A stretch of 64,000 nucleotides of DNA from Seminavis robusta (GCA_903772945.1 CAICTM010000181.1:1-64000); one strand, 5' to 3'; shown: positions 1 to 13,112, counted from the first letter of the stretch. A program made the numbers and translations. Notes: generated by a model not told the origin, from the letters alone.

Positions 1-165
1 GCAACTCCTACACAACTCAACGGCTACGACTGCGGCGTCTTCACTTGTGCTTTCATTGACTGCCTCCTGCGCAATGACACTCCAACCTTTTCTCAAGAGG
101 ACATGACCCAGTACCGCCGATCGATCACTCTGTCCCTTCTTGAGAACCAACTACCCATCGGGTAG
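1..165 (+). CDS. Ulp1-like (C48) cysteine peptidase, C-terminal end only
   Basis: The reading frame is open from base 1 to a TAG at 163-165 and gives 54 residues. It contains QLNGYDCGVFTC, the active-site Cys block of Ulp1/SENP-type C48 peptidases: the Cys in DCG is the nucleophile and the Gln a few residues before it fits the oxyanion position. The catalytic His and Asp would lie to the left, outside the window. Such peptidases remove SUMO-like modifiers, but in diatoms and many other eukaryotes Ulp1-like domains are also common cargo of transposable elements. The neighbouring helicase relic makes a mobile-element origin as likely as a host gene. The class call is firm; the function is open. 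Confidence 0.7.
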   Translation, partial: ATPTQLNGYDCGVFTCAFIDCLLRNDTPTFSQEDMTQYRRSITLSLLENQLPIG

Positions 166-1190
166 CTGCCCTGAGCACCATTTCATTTGCTCGTATCAAC
201 TCACACATGTCTTTCATCCTTGGCTCCCAGCCCCGACTGGGAGGGCACTATGAGCTTCTCTGTCAACTAAGGAGAGGAGCCATAGAGTAGTGCAGTAGTA
301 ACTTATTCTAATCTAGCAATTCCTAGGTGCTGGGAGGATAGGGGAGCTCTGCTTGCATCTCGTGTTACCCGACCCCTCACAGCACCGGTGGAGATTAACA
401 AACAAACATATCTCGCTCAATTTTCGGAGTTGTTGGCTGCCGCTAATGGTCGCATGTACTCCTCTTTGTGCTCGCAAAGGTTTGCTTTGGTAGCCTGGTC
501 GTACGCTTGTTGCTTCGGTCGTCGTGTGCGATCGTGTCGATCGGCTTTTGCTCAGTAGGTGGGCACCTGATTCACTCGAATGATCGTTACTCCTCGAATA
601 TAGCTCCGATGACCTTGCTTCAAGCACCAATCTGAACCGGCTTGATGCATTCTCTCCACTGGTGTGCTTGGCTTGGGCTGAATCGGTCGAAAACTCGATC
701 GGCCGATGCGTCCTGCTCCTGTTATGAGCTTTCGCGCTGAGCGAAAAATTCCTGTTGGAGCCCTCAGCCACCTCAAATATTGAGGCTAGCCACTGTGATC
801 TGCGCACCTCTAGTTCAATACCTGGTTACTCTAGCTTTTTGCTCTTTATCATGGGCAAACTCAATACAACAAACAAATCTCTTTCTTTCTGCTCAGTGTT
901 GGGTAAGGCAACACTGTAGCTACTAGTAATTATCAAGTTAATCTGTTGATTTGGGCGAGCTGAGCAGAAAGAATAATCTTTCTGGCTGGTCGCTCTGAAA
1001 TCTGGATTCTGAAAATGCCAGTTTCCATAAAATCATACGTTGGTGCGGTCTTTTTCTTATCCGGGTCCGCTAAATATCTAGACCGGCCAACACACGCAAC
1101 ACTTTAGACCTAAAACCCCCCTTGAGACGGTGTAGCAATTAATATGTGAACCGTACTAGATTGTAATACATGAGTCAAATGATAATATGA
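166..1190. other. Non-coding flank of the Ulp1-like gene, no convincing gene
   Basis: Open frames here on the minus strand (for example 313-807) show no recognisable domain and look like chance. The stretch holds a 7-bp hairpin (CTCCCAG at 224-230 with CTGGGAG at 237-243), a second 7-bp hairpin (AGTGTTG at 895-901 with CAACACT at 909-915) and a longer inverted repeat listed separately. It is probably decayed mobile-element sequence, but I found no clear element boundaries. Confidence 0.4.
884..972. repeat. 13-bp perfect inverted repeat with 63-bp spacer
   Basis: TCTTTCTGCTCAG at 884-896 is repeated inverted as CTGAGCAGAAAGA at 960-972. A shorter hairpin (895-915) overlaps the left arm. The structure could be the ends of a very small non-autonomous element or a fold in a transcript. 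No target-site duplication was obvious by eye. Confidence 0.5.
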
Positions 1191-1195
1191 GGTAT

Positions 1196-1755
1196 GGGGA
1201 ATACATATCCTCCAACAGCTATCTTCAAAGATTTTTGCGGGAAGAACAAGCCTGCTGATGATTCCGTGCAGATGGATGCAGTACTCATTTTCATGGACGA
1301 TCTTCAAATGGCCAATCAAGCAGGGACACTGGTGCCTATTAGCTAAGAGCAATTCGGTTTTGAAGCACTTCTTTTCAACATGTGGAGAAGACTTGTTAAA
1401 AGCCGGTTCTGACTCACGGAAACGTGTTGATCCTGCTTTCAAGTTCTATAAGGGGTGTCCTGTAATGTTTACAGAGAACACGAATGTTCCGAATGGAGAA
1501 GCCAATGGATCTTGGCTTTTTGTGAGAATGGTGAATGTGAGGAATGGTTGCACCCCCATGGTTAGTCAACTCGATAACGGCTGCAAGATTCGGGCTTTTT
1601 TCTCGGGTCAGTCAAATCTATCCTTGTGGAACATGAAAGTAATGGAGACTATTATGCCATGTACTTTCCATGTAACGGAGCAAGACTACACTTTCAGTAC
1701 CAGATGGTTCTATGACAGAGAAGTTGTACATACCAAGATGAAGGGTAAGCGATGA
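1196..1755 (+). pseudogene. Pif1/Helitron-type helicase relic
   Basis: The frame at 1258-1755 encodes DPAFKFYKGCPVMFTENTNV followed by NGEANGS. This resembles the conserved block late in Pif1-like helicases of Helitron-type elements, where a phrase like LKLYxGCPVMxTEN precedes an N-G-x-A-N-G-T motif. Just upstream, in another frame, DAVLIFMDDLQM resembles the preceding helicase segment (acidic strand plus D-D/N-L). The relic therefore contains at least one frame change and lacks the Walker motifs. No start, terminal signature or target site was recognised. This is family recognition from memory; a profile search would confirm or refute it. Confidence 0.5.
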
Positions 1756-2887
1756 GATTTCGAGAGGTCTTTCCTCGGGGAACAACCTCTCTAGATCTCT
1801 TCCTCAGATCTCAGCTGGTAGATAGGCAGTAAGGGATCGAGCCTCAACTGGCCTTCCTCAGCAGGAGGATGGCTGTCAGTCAAGGACTTGGCCAGCGCCA
1901 GGATGGGAGATCCCTGGTTGGTGAGATTCTCCCTTCACTGGCTGGGCTATCAAGGCCAGCTCCTCAGAGCTGGCTGCCAATGCTATTCAACCACTACTGT
2001 TGGAATAGTTGAATCGCTACTATTTACCCTAGCATGGGCCACACAGGAACTGGCTGGTCAACTGCGAGACTACTGATATGCTATCGGGTCTCAGGTACTT
2101 TACTATTTCATTATTCTCAACTATGGACAAAGATGGGTGGATATCCATCTTTCCAGGCAATAAGCCAGCAAGCTGGCTGAGTGCTGCTACTACGAATCTA
2201 GAGCTCTTGCCCTGTAATTCATAGGTAAGCAGTTCCCGATTATCAGCAATTCTGCGACAACTGAACACAAATTACAGGGATACACTGCATTGTCGTTATT
2301 GGTACATTCATGGCGATACTGTCAAAACTGGGCTTATGTGGTGTTATCAACGATGAAATTAGCAATAGGAGCTTCTATGGGTGCGCCACAGCTGTGCTGG
2401 TTTAGTCGGATGGAAACAATGCTTTTCATTGTGTACAGTCAATCAGTACACACAGCATTGCAGCCATGTGACAATTTGTATATAGCTGAGGCATGCCTAT
2501 GTGTTGCAGAGCATACATAGCCTTCAGCCTAGATACATTGGAATGTTCCAGACCAACAGTCCTCTCCTAGGATCTCCAACTGTGATATCCTCTCCAAAAG
2601 AGCCAGTTCTGTCAACTGGAGTGAAATCGTGGTAATGATGTTTAGCTTATAGTAAGAAAGATAGTAATGAAAGAGTAACCCCTCAGACCCAGTAGCACCC
2701 TCAGCCCTGCAGTAGATAGATTCCTGTGTGGTATGTGCTAGGGCAATGTAACCAGCTCCCCAAGTACTTTAAGTAGTGATTGGGTAGCATTGATCCAGCT
2801 CTTTTGAGCTGGCCTTCAGCCAGTGGAGGAGATCTTCATCAACCAGAGATCTCCCTCCCAGCTCTTGTGTTCCTACCCTGAGCCTCA
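1756..2887. other. Intergenic, mobile-element debris, no gene recognised
   Basis: The sequence contains recurrent CTGGCC/AGCTGGC words, for example around 1850-1990 and 2130-2200. Small open frames at 1888-2076 and 2290-2520 have no recognisable domain. The recurring short words suggest decayed element sequence, but I could not define an element. Confidence 0.4.
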
Positions 2888-3091
2888 TTGGCAAAGATTC
2901 ATAGATCAAGGGTGCGAACAATGAGTGGTTTGTTCTTATTGAAGAAGCTCGATTGGGATCCAAAGAACTTCGCCATGTTACAACGAATGAAAGACATGCT
3001 TGCAAGATTTAAGGATACCATTGGGCTTTCTGTCCTAGGAGAAGATCAATATATTGAAATGTTTCAGCGAGAAGACGGGTTCTTGTTATAA

Positions 3092-4079
3092 GTGTGCACG
3101 GTAGGGATTTAGGGTAAAATAATCTGTATATAAAAGCTTTTATTACTACAACTACCTTTCTAAGATTCACATTGCACTTCGTACATCATTCGATGTCAGT
3201 CATTGTAAAAAGATTAAGCGTCCAATCAAATCACTGGTGACCCCGAAAAATTGCGAGCCAATTTTTAAAATGTGAAGAACGCAAGGCGAGTTTCATGTGC
3301 ATGTGCATGCGTTGACTGTATCCCGTCAATACAATACTAGTCTAATACGTAGACTTCTACAGGGCCCTCTAAGTAATGCGCGCAGGGTATAATTCAAACC
3401 TCTGCCCCCATCGGTACCATTTCCCCTAAAGCAAATCGTCTCCAGGAGACGAAATTTTCCATTTTGATGTATTGATTTCAATTTTTGTGCTAATTTAGTT
3501 AAAAAGAAGAAATTGCAACCCGACACCGAATAATTAGTTCTGTGAACAGATGATAATCTGTAGCGGTAGCTTGCAGAAGCTCTTCTTGCACGGCGTAATC
3601 AATGAAAACAAAGAATGTAGATTGGTCGCAATAGATGACTACAGCGACCCGTACCAGGTAGTAGTAAGCTAGATCCTGCAATGTGTGACAAAGAATACAA
3701 AATGCTATGAGGAGCAACACGTGGTCACAAACGCATGGCCATCACAAACCCTTACAACAACTGCGGTACCAGTGTCGCACCAGGGTCCAAAACCTTGATC
3801 TACATGTAGATAATTTCCCTACTCTAAACCCCAGTTATATATGCATAGTCCAGGCCCAAATGGTACTTTCTAGCTTTGGGGGGGGGGGTGGCTGCAGGTT
3901 GCAGCCCAAGTTGGACCTTCCCTTGCCGGGCAGCACCCTACCGGTACAGGTACTGTACAGCGTACGCCGTAAGCGTTTTGACAAATAAACTGGCTTATAG
4001 AAGTACATGTACCGCCGATCGAGCTCGTTTCAGAGGTGTGTCATTTTTGATTGAATTGAATTTGTCGAACACTTTCACC
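3092..4079. other. Upstream region of APC1
   Basis: No coding support was found. The region includes an 11-base G run at 3878-3888 and a stretch rich in GGTAC/CGTAC words at about 3940-3975. It should hold the promoter and 5' leader of APC1. No TATA-type element stood out. Confidence 0.4.
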
Positions 4080-7000
4080 ATGGCGGCGGAAGGGAATAAT
4101 GCTGTGTATTGGGTATGCCCAATTTCCAGCCGAGAAGACCCACCTCTTTGTTCTCGTGGTGACGAGCCTGATGGATCCTATGTGGCGATCCAAAGATTGG
4201 TTTCAGAATCCCCAGTGTTACCGGATAGCGAGATTGAAACAATCTTCGAGGCCTTTGTGACAGCCACTGGTGAATGTCTTTGGCGCCGTGTTTCTGTTTG
4301 GAGTGGACCCAACAGCCCACAACAGCGAACGATTCATGCGTCTTTCATACTCCCAACTGCAAACGACAATAGCGAGGGCAAAGCTGAGTTTTTCCTTAAA
4401 CAACCAAACAATGACAAAGACAGTAAAGCACTTTCGCTCCTGGATCAACCCTCTTTTCTTTGCTGGGCAGCCTTTCGAGAATACCCAAAGCACAAGCTTC
4501 TGTGCGTCCTTGCGGATCCGTTGACATTGTGTATTTGGGACGTGTATCCTCAAACTGATCAAGTTTGTGTCAAGGGAGAAGGACATTCACAAAACCTGCC
4601 ATTTCGCTGTAGAGGTGTATACCCAGTCGGTGAAAGCAATGGAATTATTTTACAGCGACAGGACGATCCAGAAGATCTCGCTGCTTTTCAATACAGCGAC
4701 ATGGACATTGACAAGGGAGCAGGAGCCAACAAAGACGATGACAATGATTTTATATTGGCAATGCCGGGAACTACATGTAGTAGCCACCCAAACAACACCA
4801 GCTTCAATAGCGGGGGCCAACAAAGAACACCGGCATCCATGCCCACACCTCGAAGTGCCTACACAGCAACGTCAACCGAGGTACCGTCGTTGTACACACT
4901 AGAACACCCTCTACAGGAAGTATTGCCAGTGTCTCACTGGTCAGAAAGCACGGCGCTCGTCACGGATGCATTCGAAAAAGTAATTCATGCGGATACGCTA
5001 AAATGGAACTCGATCAATAGTGACGACGAAAAGAAGCATCAGCATCAGCAGCCAATCATCGTCACCTACAACACAATTCACAAGCGACATGCAATTTGGG
5101 CTGTCAAGGCAGCGCCGGAACCTATCGTTGAACCCTTTTTGTGGAGGCGCAGCCGAGACCGCACAAACGCAAGAAAATGGGACAACCACATCTCCATGAT
5201 GGAACAAGACTTGGAAGACATGGAGCTGTTGGGTTTTGAACCTCCTCACCTGCACCAAGAAGGGCCTACCCGTGACGAAGCCCTTGCAGACGCTTTGGGC
5301 GTTGTTCGAAAGACACCCAGGAAAGCTGGAGAATCATCAACAAGAGGACGGGGACGCGCTATTGAACCACGGACATCCCGCAGCACTTGGACCGAAGCTG
5401 GATTGACCAACACCAGTGGGTTCCTTCATGCGTCAACTCGGTCGGCGAAAGAATCGTTTGCTGAAACAGAATTGTCCTTTACGGAAAGCGCCACACAACC
5501 CCTCAATTTTCGTCCACAAGCAAGCCTGCGCCCGACCATTGCCATTGATTGTCTATTTGAAGAGTCAGAGGAAAGTGAACCTGCTGACAACATCCTCCTG
5601 GCCTCCAACCTTGAGGGCACCGGCCTTTTGCTTTTGGGTTTGCTATGCCCTTCGTCAAGCGAGGGTTGTCACGTCGAAAAGACTTTGCGTCTCTACTCGA
5701 TCACGCCATCATCATTGGGCAACAACCCTGGCAAAGAAGCAACCCGTACCCCGGCAGCCAAAGAGACTCCTGCTCAGGGTTACCCTGTGAAAATGCTGCG
5801 GAGCCTCTCTTGTTTGGACGCCACTCCAATCCAAACGCTTCGAAGAGCTCCGTACGGAGGCAACGAAACAGGACGACCCCACACCACCGAGATCCTTGTT
5901 TTGCAGCGCGGGTCTATGGATGAACACTGCTCCCTGGCGCTGTACCGAGGACAGTGTCATGTCGTAGATTGCGCTCTATTGGGCATGCCCTCGATCACTG
6001 GGCTCTTAAACCCGGTTCGAGGCAATGTTGACTTCGTTGTTGAAAGGGAGGGGGATGTTAGGAGTTTGATCCGAGGTTGCATTTCACTCGAAATTGAATC
6101 GAACGCTCTGGCAATGAAGGCGATTACTGCAATTGAGTCATCCTTGGCAAACATTTCCACAGAATCCAAGGCTTCAGCCCTTCAGTTTGCCCTAAAATTC
6201 AAAGCCGATTGCTGCCGATTACATCAATTTCTACGAAAAGATCAAGACAGAACTAACGCGAGACTAAAAGACAGCTGGGCGACGGTGACGACTGTACTGC
6301 ACGCTGTGTTTGACTACATTTATTTTGGTTCAGTCCCGGGATCAAACAGCGGTTCAGCCCCGTCACAGGGCACATACAGCGCGCAAAAGTCACCCTGGGC
6401 GAACCTGTTGAACTCGTCGTACCATGCCAAATTCGCCTGTGGCGATTTGGGTGCACTTCTGCCTGGGAGCTCAGGCATCACCGCCTCGGAGAATGAAGCT
6501 GCGACATTCGAGAAAGAGGAAAATCTACCTCCATCCTTTGAGCTGAGCGCCTTGGGCTGTCTACAACCAGGGACATCGATTACAGGCCACATTTTTGATA
6601 CTCTACACTTCTTGTACGAGGATCTGAAGCTGTCACCGGACCCCAGGAGGATTGATGACCTGCGTTCGATTGGGTCATTCCTTGTCACTACGTGCTTCAA
6701 ACTCGATCAGATGGAGAACCGGCACGTGCTACGAAAGTTTTTGAATCACTATCGACACGATTTGGGAGCCGCATGGGTCGACAGGATTGGTACTCAGCGC
6801 TTGAAAAGAGCAAGCCTTTTGGAATTGGTCCAAGAACCGCCAGCACCAACATCCTTGGACTCCCCGCCATGCATTCTGACATGGCTTGAAGCCAAAGTGA
6901 GGAATGATGTGGATACGACTTCAATCTACGACAGGGTGGATCTCTCCAAGGTTAACGCAGTTTGCGCAAAAACTAGGTTGCTGCTTCAAATCTTCAACAT

Positions 7001-10000
7001 CATGTTTTGTCTCGAAGAGGATGACCAGCGCGATATGAAGGTTGTTTCAGCGCTGTGCGAGGCTGGATTCTTCCGCGCCGAACGTGTCCGTGATGACCTT
7101 CCAACTGGAGCCGCCATTCCAATCTTGGAGGCACTGCATCGGTGTGGAGATAAGCTGGGGCAAGCCGACGTGCCAGGCTGGGGTGCTGACGAATACAACC
7201 TTATCCGACGAAGTGACCTTGGCCATCATCACGATTGTGAGCCGTCATCGGTGAATCCGAGACGAGTCTCCAACACGACGCTTTCAAAAAGTATTCCTTT
7301 GGTTGAAGACACGGATCAAGACGGCATCCAACCTCTTCAAACTTCGTCAGCGATGCTTTTTCCTGCGGACAACAGAATAAAGGAGGCGGGTCGTCTGTTG
7401 CGGTCATCAAGGCCGTGCCCACTCAGTGTGCACCGGAGTGTTGAAGTTTCTGACCACGAATATGAACGGCTGAAGCAAATCAAACTCCTCCTCCTATGTC
7501 GACGTGCACTGGCAGTCCCGGTCGGGCGAGGAATGCTCACCATCGGCAATTTCTCCGCTCCCCCGGCAGAGCCCTTGCCGGTGCCTGAGTTATGTCTAGC
7601 TGGCTCAGTGGCACCAACAAATACGAATCTGGCTCTTGACGTCAGCGACTGTCAAAATGGCTTCTTGAACTGGCCCGAGTTCCACAATGGTGTCGCGGCT
7701 GGTCTTCGTCTGCCAGCTGCAGGAGAAGACGGGGAGTCCTCTCCAAAGATATCGAGGTCTTGGATTGTATACAACCGACCACCTCAGAACCCAGACTCAC
7801 AGTCTCAGCAACAGACTAATAATGGACAGCGATCTTCGTGGAGAACCAAGATACATGCACATGGTGGACTTCTTCTAGCCCTAGGACTCCGCGGGCATCT
7901 CTCGGCATTGGAGATGACCGATATCTATGACTATCTCACACAGGGACAAGTGACCTTGACATGTGGTGTACTCCTAGGGATGGCCGCAAACAAGAGGGGC
8001 ACCTCAGATATCTCAGTCTCAAAGATGTTGTGCCTCCATCTTCCTTCATTGATGCCTCAGCAGTTCAGTGCCATCGATGTGGCCAGCTCGGTTCAAACTG
8101 CTGCGGTGACCGGAACAGGTCTGCTGTTTCAAGGGTCCAGTCATCGGCTGTTCACGGAATTTCTTTTGAATGAAATCGGAAGGCGGCCTGATAGCGACGT
8201 AATGTCGGACAGAGAATCCTACACCCTTTCCTGTGCAATCGCCCTTGGCATGATCAACATTGGAAAAGGTGACCGCATTGGCAACGGACACCATGCTGGT
8301 TTCGAAGGTGAAGGATTGAGTGATTTACGACTTGGTGAAAGACTCTGTCGATATGTTAGCAGTGGTGTCGATGAAAACGAAGTGCGCCGTATTAAAGAGG
8401 GAAACGACCGCCTGAACTACCAAGTGGCTCTCAACTCTGGAGAACAGGAAAGGTGCTGCTGCATTTTTGAAGGGGCCACTATCAATGTGGACGTGACTGC
8501 TGCAGGAGCTACTTTGGCTTTGGGCCTTGTTTTCTGCCGGACTGGGTAAGTTCTTCCCGCAATATGGAACTGACATGCTGCTCTCCTTGGCTTCTCTCAC
8601 TCTGTGGTCAACTTTGCAGCAATCAAAGTATAGCCTCTGTGATTGCACTTCCTGACACGCACACTCTCTTGGAATATGTCCGGCCCGATTTCCTAGCATT
8701 GAGAGTTGTAGCCCAGTCGCTAATCATGTGGGACTCTGTTCTCCCGTCGAAAGATTGGATCAAGATGCAGATGCCTGTCGTAGTTGGAGAAGCGTACGAA
8801 AAGATGAAAGAGAAGGCTGCCAGTACCATGGCAATGGCATCTGTTGGCGACATGCTAGATGACGATGATGGCGCGAGTTCGCAGATGGAGATAGGCAATG
8901 GCCATGGCAACGGTGCTGAGGTTCCAAACTCAAACTCAAATCGAGTTAGTGGGCAAGAACGTCATCACATACAGTCTGAAGACTATGATTGTCAAGTTGT
9001 TCGCCAAATCTACGTCCATGTTCTTGCTGGTGCTTGCTTTGCACTTGGACTACGCTTCGCTGGTACTGGGAACAAGATGGCGGCTGATGCCATCTTTGAA
9101 CGGGTCCTTGAACTTCAAACTCTGAGGGATGTGAACGATTCAGTGTCACAGGCACTAAGGCCAGAGCCACAAATCCTAGAGACTTGCCTTGGCTGCTGTG
9201 CAATAGCTCTCGCGATGGTAAACGCCGGAACTGGAGATCTGGAAACACTCAAGCTTCTCAAAATCCTTCGGTGGCGATGTGATGAGGAAGTAAAGTACGG
9301 CGCTCACATGAGTTTCGGTATGGCGATTGGGCTTCTTTTCCTCGGAGGCGGATCTTATACGCTTGGCAGAGATCCTGAAGACGTTGCCGCCCTTATTGCT
9401 GCATTTTTCCCACGCTTTCCGTACAGCAGCACAGATAATCAATATCACCTGCAGGCACTAAGGCACCTGTATGCTCTTGCTGTGAAACGGAGAGATATTC
9501 GTTTTGCAGATGTCGATACTGGCGAGATTGTGCCGGTTCCCATTGAGGTAAATTACCCGAGGTATACCCCAACGTTTGGCACACGCTTGTTGCTTGCTGG
9601 TTTTCTCACCTCAATTGCATTTCCCACCATCATTCAAAGATCCGATATGGAAGCCATGATGCGAATCCCTTGCATCTTACCGCCCCTTGCCTTGTTCCGA
9701 ATGGCGATGGGATCGTGGAGGCGCAAATTGTGTCGCATGATTTCTATCCCCTGAAGTTCAGACTGACCGAAGATGCGTTCGGGCGGACCCTCTTTGTCAA
9801 GCGAAGAACAACTTTCCCATCACCAGGCAGAGGCATTGATGATCAACTCTCTCTGCAAGTGTGTCAGCACGTCGGAAATCTGCAGGAGTATTTGCAAGGA
9901 AAACCTGACATGCTGGCGTTAGTGACATATTTGTTTGGGCTTTCCAACACATGCAGCACAACGTTGTCGCAGCAAGGTGTTTCGATGGATGGGTTCTACA

Positions 10001-10236
10001 CTTGCCTCCTCCCCGAATGCCTCTCGAATCACTCAGACATGGCCTTCCCGCTGTACCTGAGACTTTGGGGATCAATTGCGGCCCTTGAAGACAAGTGCTT
10101 TTCAAGCTCTAAGTTGTTGCTTTGGGACCTTCATTTGATTCGAGCTTCGCTGTCATCTGACCCACGTCCCCTGTTGAGCCCAGAGAAATTGGCTTACCTG
10201 GGAGAGATTGTGGAACGCGTTTCGTCAACTTCCTAG
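4080..10236 (+). CDS. APC1: Anaphase-promoting complex subunit 1 (APC1)
   Basis: APC1 is the largest scaffold subunit of the anaphase-promoting complex, the ubiquitin ligase that degrades cyclins and securin. Model: join(4080..8545, 8620..9547, 9640..10236), 1,996 aa, close to the roughly 1,940 aa of human APC1. Both introns are GT-AG (74 and 92 nt). The joins give NQSIASVIALPDTHTLL and IEIRYGSHDANPLHL with frame kept. The N-terminus (YWVCPIS onward) fits the propeller region. The region from HGGLLLALGLRGHL through the next 350 residues is the proteasome/cyclosome repeat domain, including GVLLGMAANKRGTSDISVSK and YTLSCAIALGMINIGKG. I chose the ATG at 4080 because it follows a tcacc context; the frame stays open to 3876 but that part looks untranslated. 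It converges with the next gene, 259 bp away. Part of exons 1-2 is duplicated at 13113-14337. Confidence 0.93.
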
Positions 10237-10495
10237 CTGAAGCCAACAATGTGAAAGGGGGCTGGCTGCAAGCAAGAGAGAGCTTGACTTGAACGCTTAT
10301 TTTAGAGCGCAACACTCTTGCCAGGAATCCTAGCTCGATTTTTTAAAATAGCTGAAATGGCAAAACTGAAGCCCAATTCGTGTTTATTATCACTACTAGC
10401 TAGCCAGGCCATACTATTGAAATGTTTACTAAGATCTATGGGGACACAACATCTATCATACAAGAATAAAATAGAAAAATAGGGAGAAATCAAGA

Positions 10496-12595
10496 CTACC
10501 TTTTGGGCATGCCTTTTTTCTGTTTTTTCCGGTCCCTCCATTCCGTGAAACTCACATTGCAACCAGCATCGTTTGCTGCACCCAAGCCAGCTTGGGCCAA
10601 GGCCCTCTTCGTCTCGAGAGCCTTTAGTGCTTCTTCGTTGGTCATGCCCATCATCCTCGCGGATACTGAATCCATTCCAAGATCATTTTTCGTCTGCGTT
10701 TTGTCGTCTGGTTCTCCGGCCGTCATTGTCGTCATACCCAAACCGGGAATATTTCGATTTCCGAGAAGGAGCGAGGGATCGCTAACTGCAAGCACCTCCA
10801 TTAACCACGCAGACATGGTGTCTCCATCGGTTGTGAGAGGTCGACTGGCAAGCAGGGCAAGCCACTTTTCTTTTTGGGCCTCCATGAACATTTCCCGCTC
10901 TTTACTACGAGCGCCTTGTCCCTGGGCACCCCCGTTGCCTGCAGGGTTGAATGCTGACAAGTTGGTCGCTCCCAGCGAGACAGACCCGGGTAGCCCCGAG
11001 GCAAACGCCTGAGCAGCACCTCCAAATCTCTGCGCGAGCGCATCTGGTAGATTTGCTCCGTCCTTAATAGCATTTTGGAGCTTTGATGCCTGCGAGGCAA
11101 AATTTGGCATGCCCATCATCAAAGATCGCTCCTGTAATGCCCGTGCATCCTGAGCAGCAGCATGCTGCGCCACGGCCTGTGCGTCCCGCATCTGTTGCTG
11201 TGCGTTGAGCTGATCAAGAGCACGTTGCTGATGCCCGTTAAGGGCCTGAGACCCTAGCCCCGCCGAAGCCCTGTTGATATCTTGCATGTTCGCGATAAGG
11301 TTCATATTTCCAGCCTCTTTTGCCTTTATTTTCGGAGGCACATCATCAAGTTCGCCATCGTTGTTTTCTTCTACACTTCCTTCCACTGAATTGTCATCAT
11401 CGTCTACAATGGCCTTCGATTTGTCTGTGTCACCATGCCTGTGGCGTTTTCGAAAGTTGCGCTTGGCAACAGGCACTTTGCAATGTGAACAGTAACGAAA
11501 CTTAACACCGGCATTGCGACAGGCAAAGTAGGAGCATATCAACTCCTCGCCATGGCGAACATTTTCAGGAATAACAAAATAAGCAGTCTTTGCAACAAGA
11601 GACAAAATAAAGGTGTCAGATGCTTGCGCAAAACTTTATACAGAGAGTTTGAATTTCTGCCAGTTCAGTTGATTGAATCATTCCACACTCACCTTGAAAT
11701 TATGATCCATTGGCATGCCTCGAGCCCGACAGGGCACCACTACACTGCCAGGATCACGACGCGATTCTTTATCGCCGGGAGCAGAGGCCCTAGGATCAGC
11801 CTCCCCAGCAAAGTCAGACTGGGGCACGCCCATCGGTCCTCCCATCAAAGACGCCTTTTGTCCATTGGCGGCGTTGGTGGACTGGTTTGCCGAAGCGGCC
11901 GATTCTGATTCTTGCTGCGCAGCTTGATTTTGAGCCTGAACATGTGCTGCTAAGGACCCAGCTCCGCCCACTTGAGGTGGCAAACCTGAAGCCAGTCTAC
12001 GTTGACGGCGTTCCAGTTCCTCTAGACTTTGGAGCTCTAGCTCCCCCAATCGTTGGCCTGCACCACCTGACATACCCGCGAGACCTCCAGCACCGATGAT
12101 TCCTCCCAGCCCAGGCAAAGCTCCAGTTCTCGCTAGAGCCATGATATCTGAGTTGGACAACTGCGGTGCTTGACGGAGTTGGGCACTGGCCAGTGCCGAC
12201 CGGATATCCGAATGTGACAACTGCTGTGATATCTGCTGCGACAGTTGCTGGCTTTCACTGAGCTGTTGCAACAATCCAGCTCCATTATTAGACTGTTGCG
12301 CGTGCAAAGCAGCAGCTTGCCTCATACTGTCTGCCTGCTTCTGTCTCAGCAATTCCTCTCGAAGGGGACCACCGGCACCAGCGCCGCCACCGCCACCAGC
12401 ACCATTACCTTGATCCCCCAATCCACGGCGTAGCATCGACTCCGCCAGAGAACGATCGTGAAAAGCTGCCGCGGGAGAAGGACCGGATGCTGAAGCAGCA
12501 CCTGCCGCGGCTGCTGCCGCACTTCTGCTTGTGGCTTCCGCCAACAACGACAGATGGGAGGCTGGGGCTTGCTGCTGTTCGTTTGCGTTGGTCAT
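10496..12595 (-). CDS. Cys/His-cluster protein of unknown function
   Basis: Model: complement(join(10496..11587, 11693..12595)), 664 aa, one 105-nt GT-AG intron that joins GMPMDHNFK to TAYFVIPENV in frame. No named family is recognised. The central block, residues about 289-353, reads CRARGMPMDHNFK, then C319-x4-C324-x9-C334-x2-C337, then PVAKRNFRKRHRHG with H350 and H352. This looks like a compact metal-binding module. From memory, similar RGMPxDHNxKTAxFxIP blocks occur in other diatom predicted proteins, without assigned function. The rest is low complexity: Ala-, Gly- and Gln-rich N-terminus with Q-L-S repeats, an acidic patch after the cluster, and a basic end (RDRKKQKKGMPKR) that could be a nuclear signal. 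A nuclear role is inference only. Confidence 0.75.
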
Positions 12596-13112
12596 TTTGT
12601 CTGTGTTGTGGCTGAAGGTTGAAGAGACAAGACAAATATATTATTTTTAGTGCTCTTGTGACCGGATTGTCCTTGTCTAGTCTAGATTCCCCTTCACAAT
12701 GACAAAAAGACCGCTTTTGGACCTGCCCGCCGCGTTTCGTGTTGCTTTTTTGTGGCCCCCTTTCCACTTTGTGACTTCGTCCTGAGACACGAAGCGACCG
12801 CGAAGGTGTTCTAAAGGCGAGTGGTAGACTACCTGGCTGGTACCAGTACTGGTAGACTACAGTCGTACCGGTAGCCAGCGAGTGTGCTACTCGCTAGCTT
12901 TTGAAGTAGTCTAAGTAGTACCAGGACTTGCTAGCTAGTAATTTGGTACCGATAGCTACCACTAGAGCAGGCCCACCACCGGTACCATGGTACTATCCCG
13001 ATCAGGTTCCAACCATGCTATGATGTATGGTGGTTAGCTACCGGTACTACCAGCAGCTACCAAGAAAAGACTACAGAAACTATAGCTAGTTCGCTTGCTT
13101 TTGTTCGGCAGA
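12596..13112. other. Intergenic, promoter side of the Cys/His-cluster gene, motif-rich
   Basis: No gene is supported. From about 12830 to 13070 the sequence is dense in GGTACC, ACCGGT, CTAGCTAG and GTACCAG words, many of them palindromic or partly overlapping. The same words occur between other genes in the window. Confidence 0.5.
12826..13070. repeat. Cluster of palindromic GGTACC/ACCGGT/CTAG words
   Basis: Short words such as GTACCAGTACTGGTA, GTACCGGTAGCC, GCTAGCTAGTAA and CCACCGGTACCATGGTAC follow each other with little other sequence. They are not a perfect tandem array. Similar clusters lie at about 16480-16595, 28670-28715, 55390-55412 and 62300-62440. Confidence 0.5.

Noticed and set aside
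313-807. 164-codon open frame on the minus strand
   Set aside because: No recognisable domain, Ser/Arg-rich text typical of chance frames, located in mobile-element debris.
2888-3091. 67-codon open frame (plus strand) reading KLDWDPKNFAMLQRMKDMLA
   Set aside because: The composition looks protein-like, but it is short, has no known motif and no supporting neighbour exons; left unannotated.
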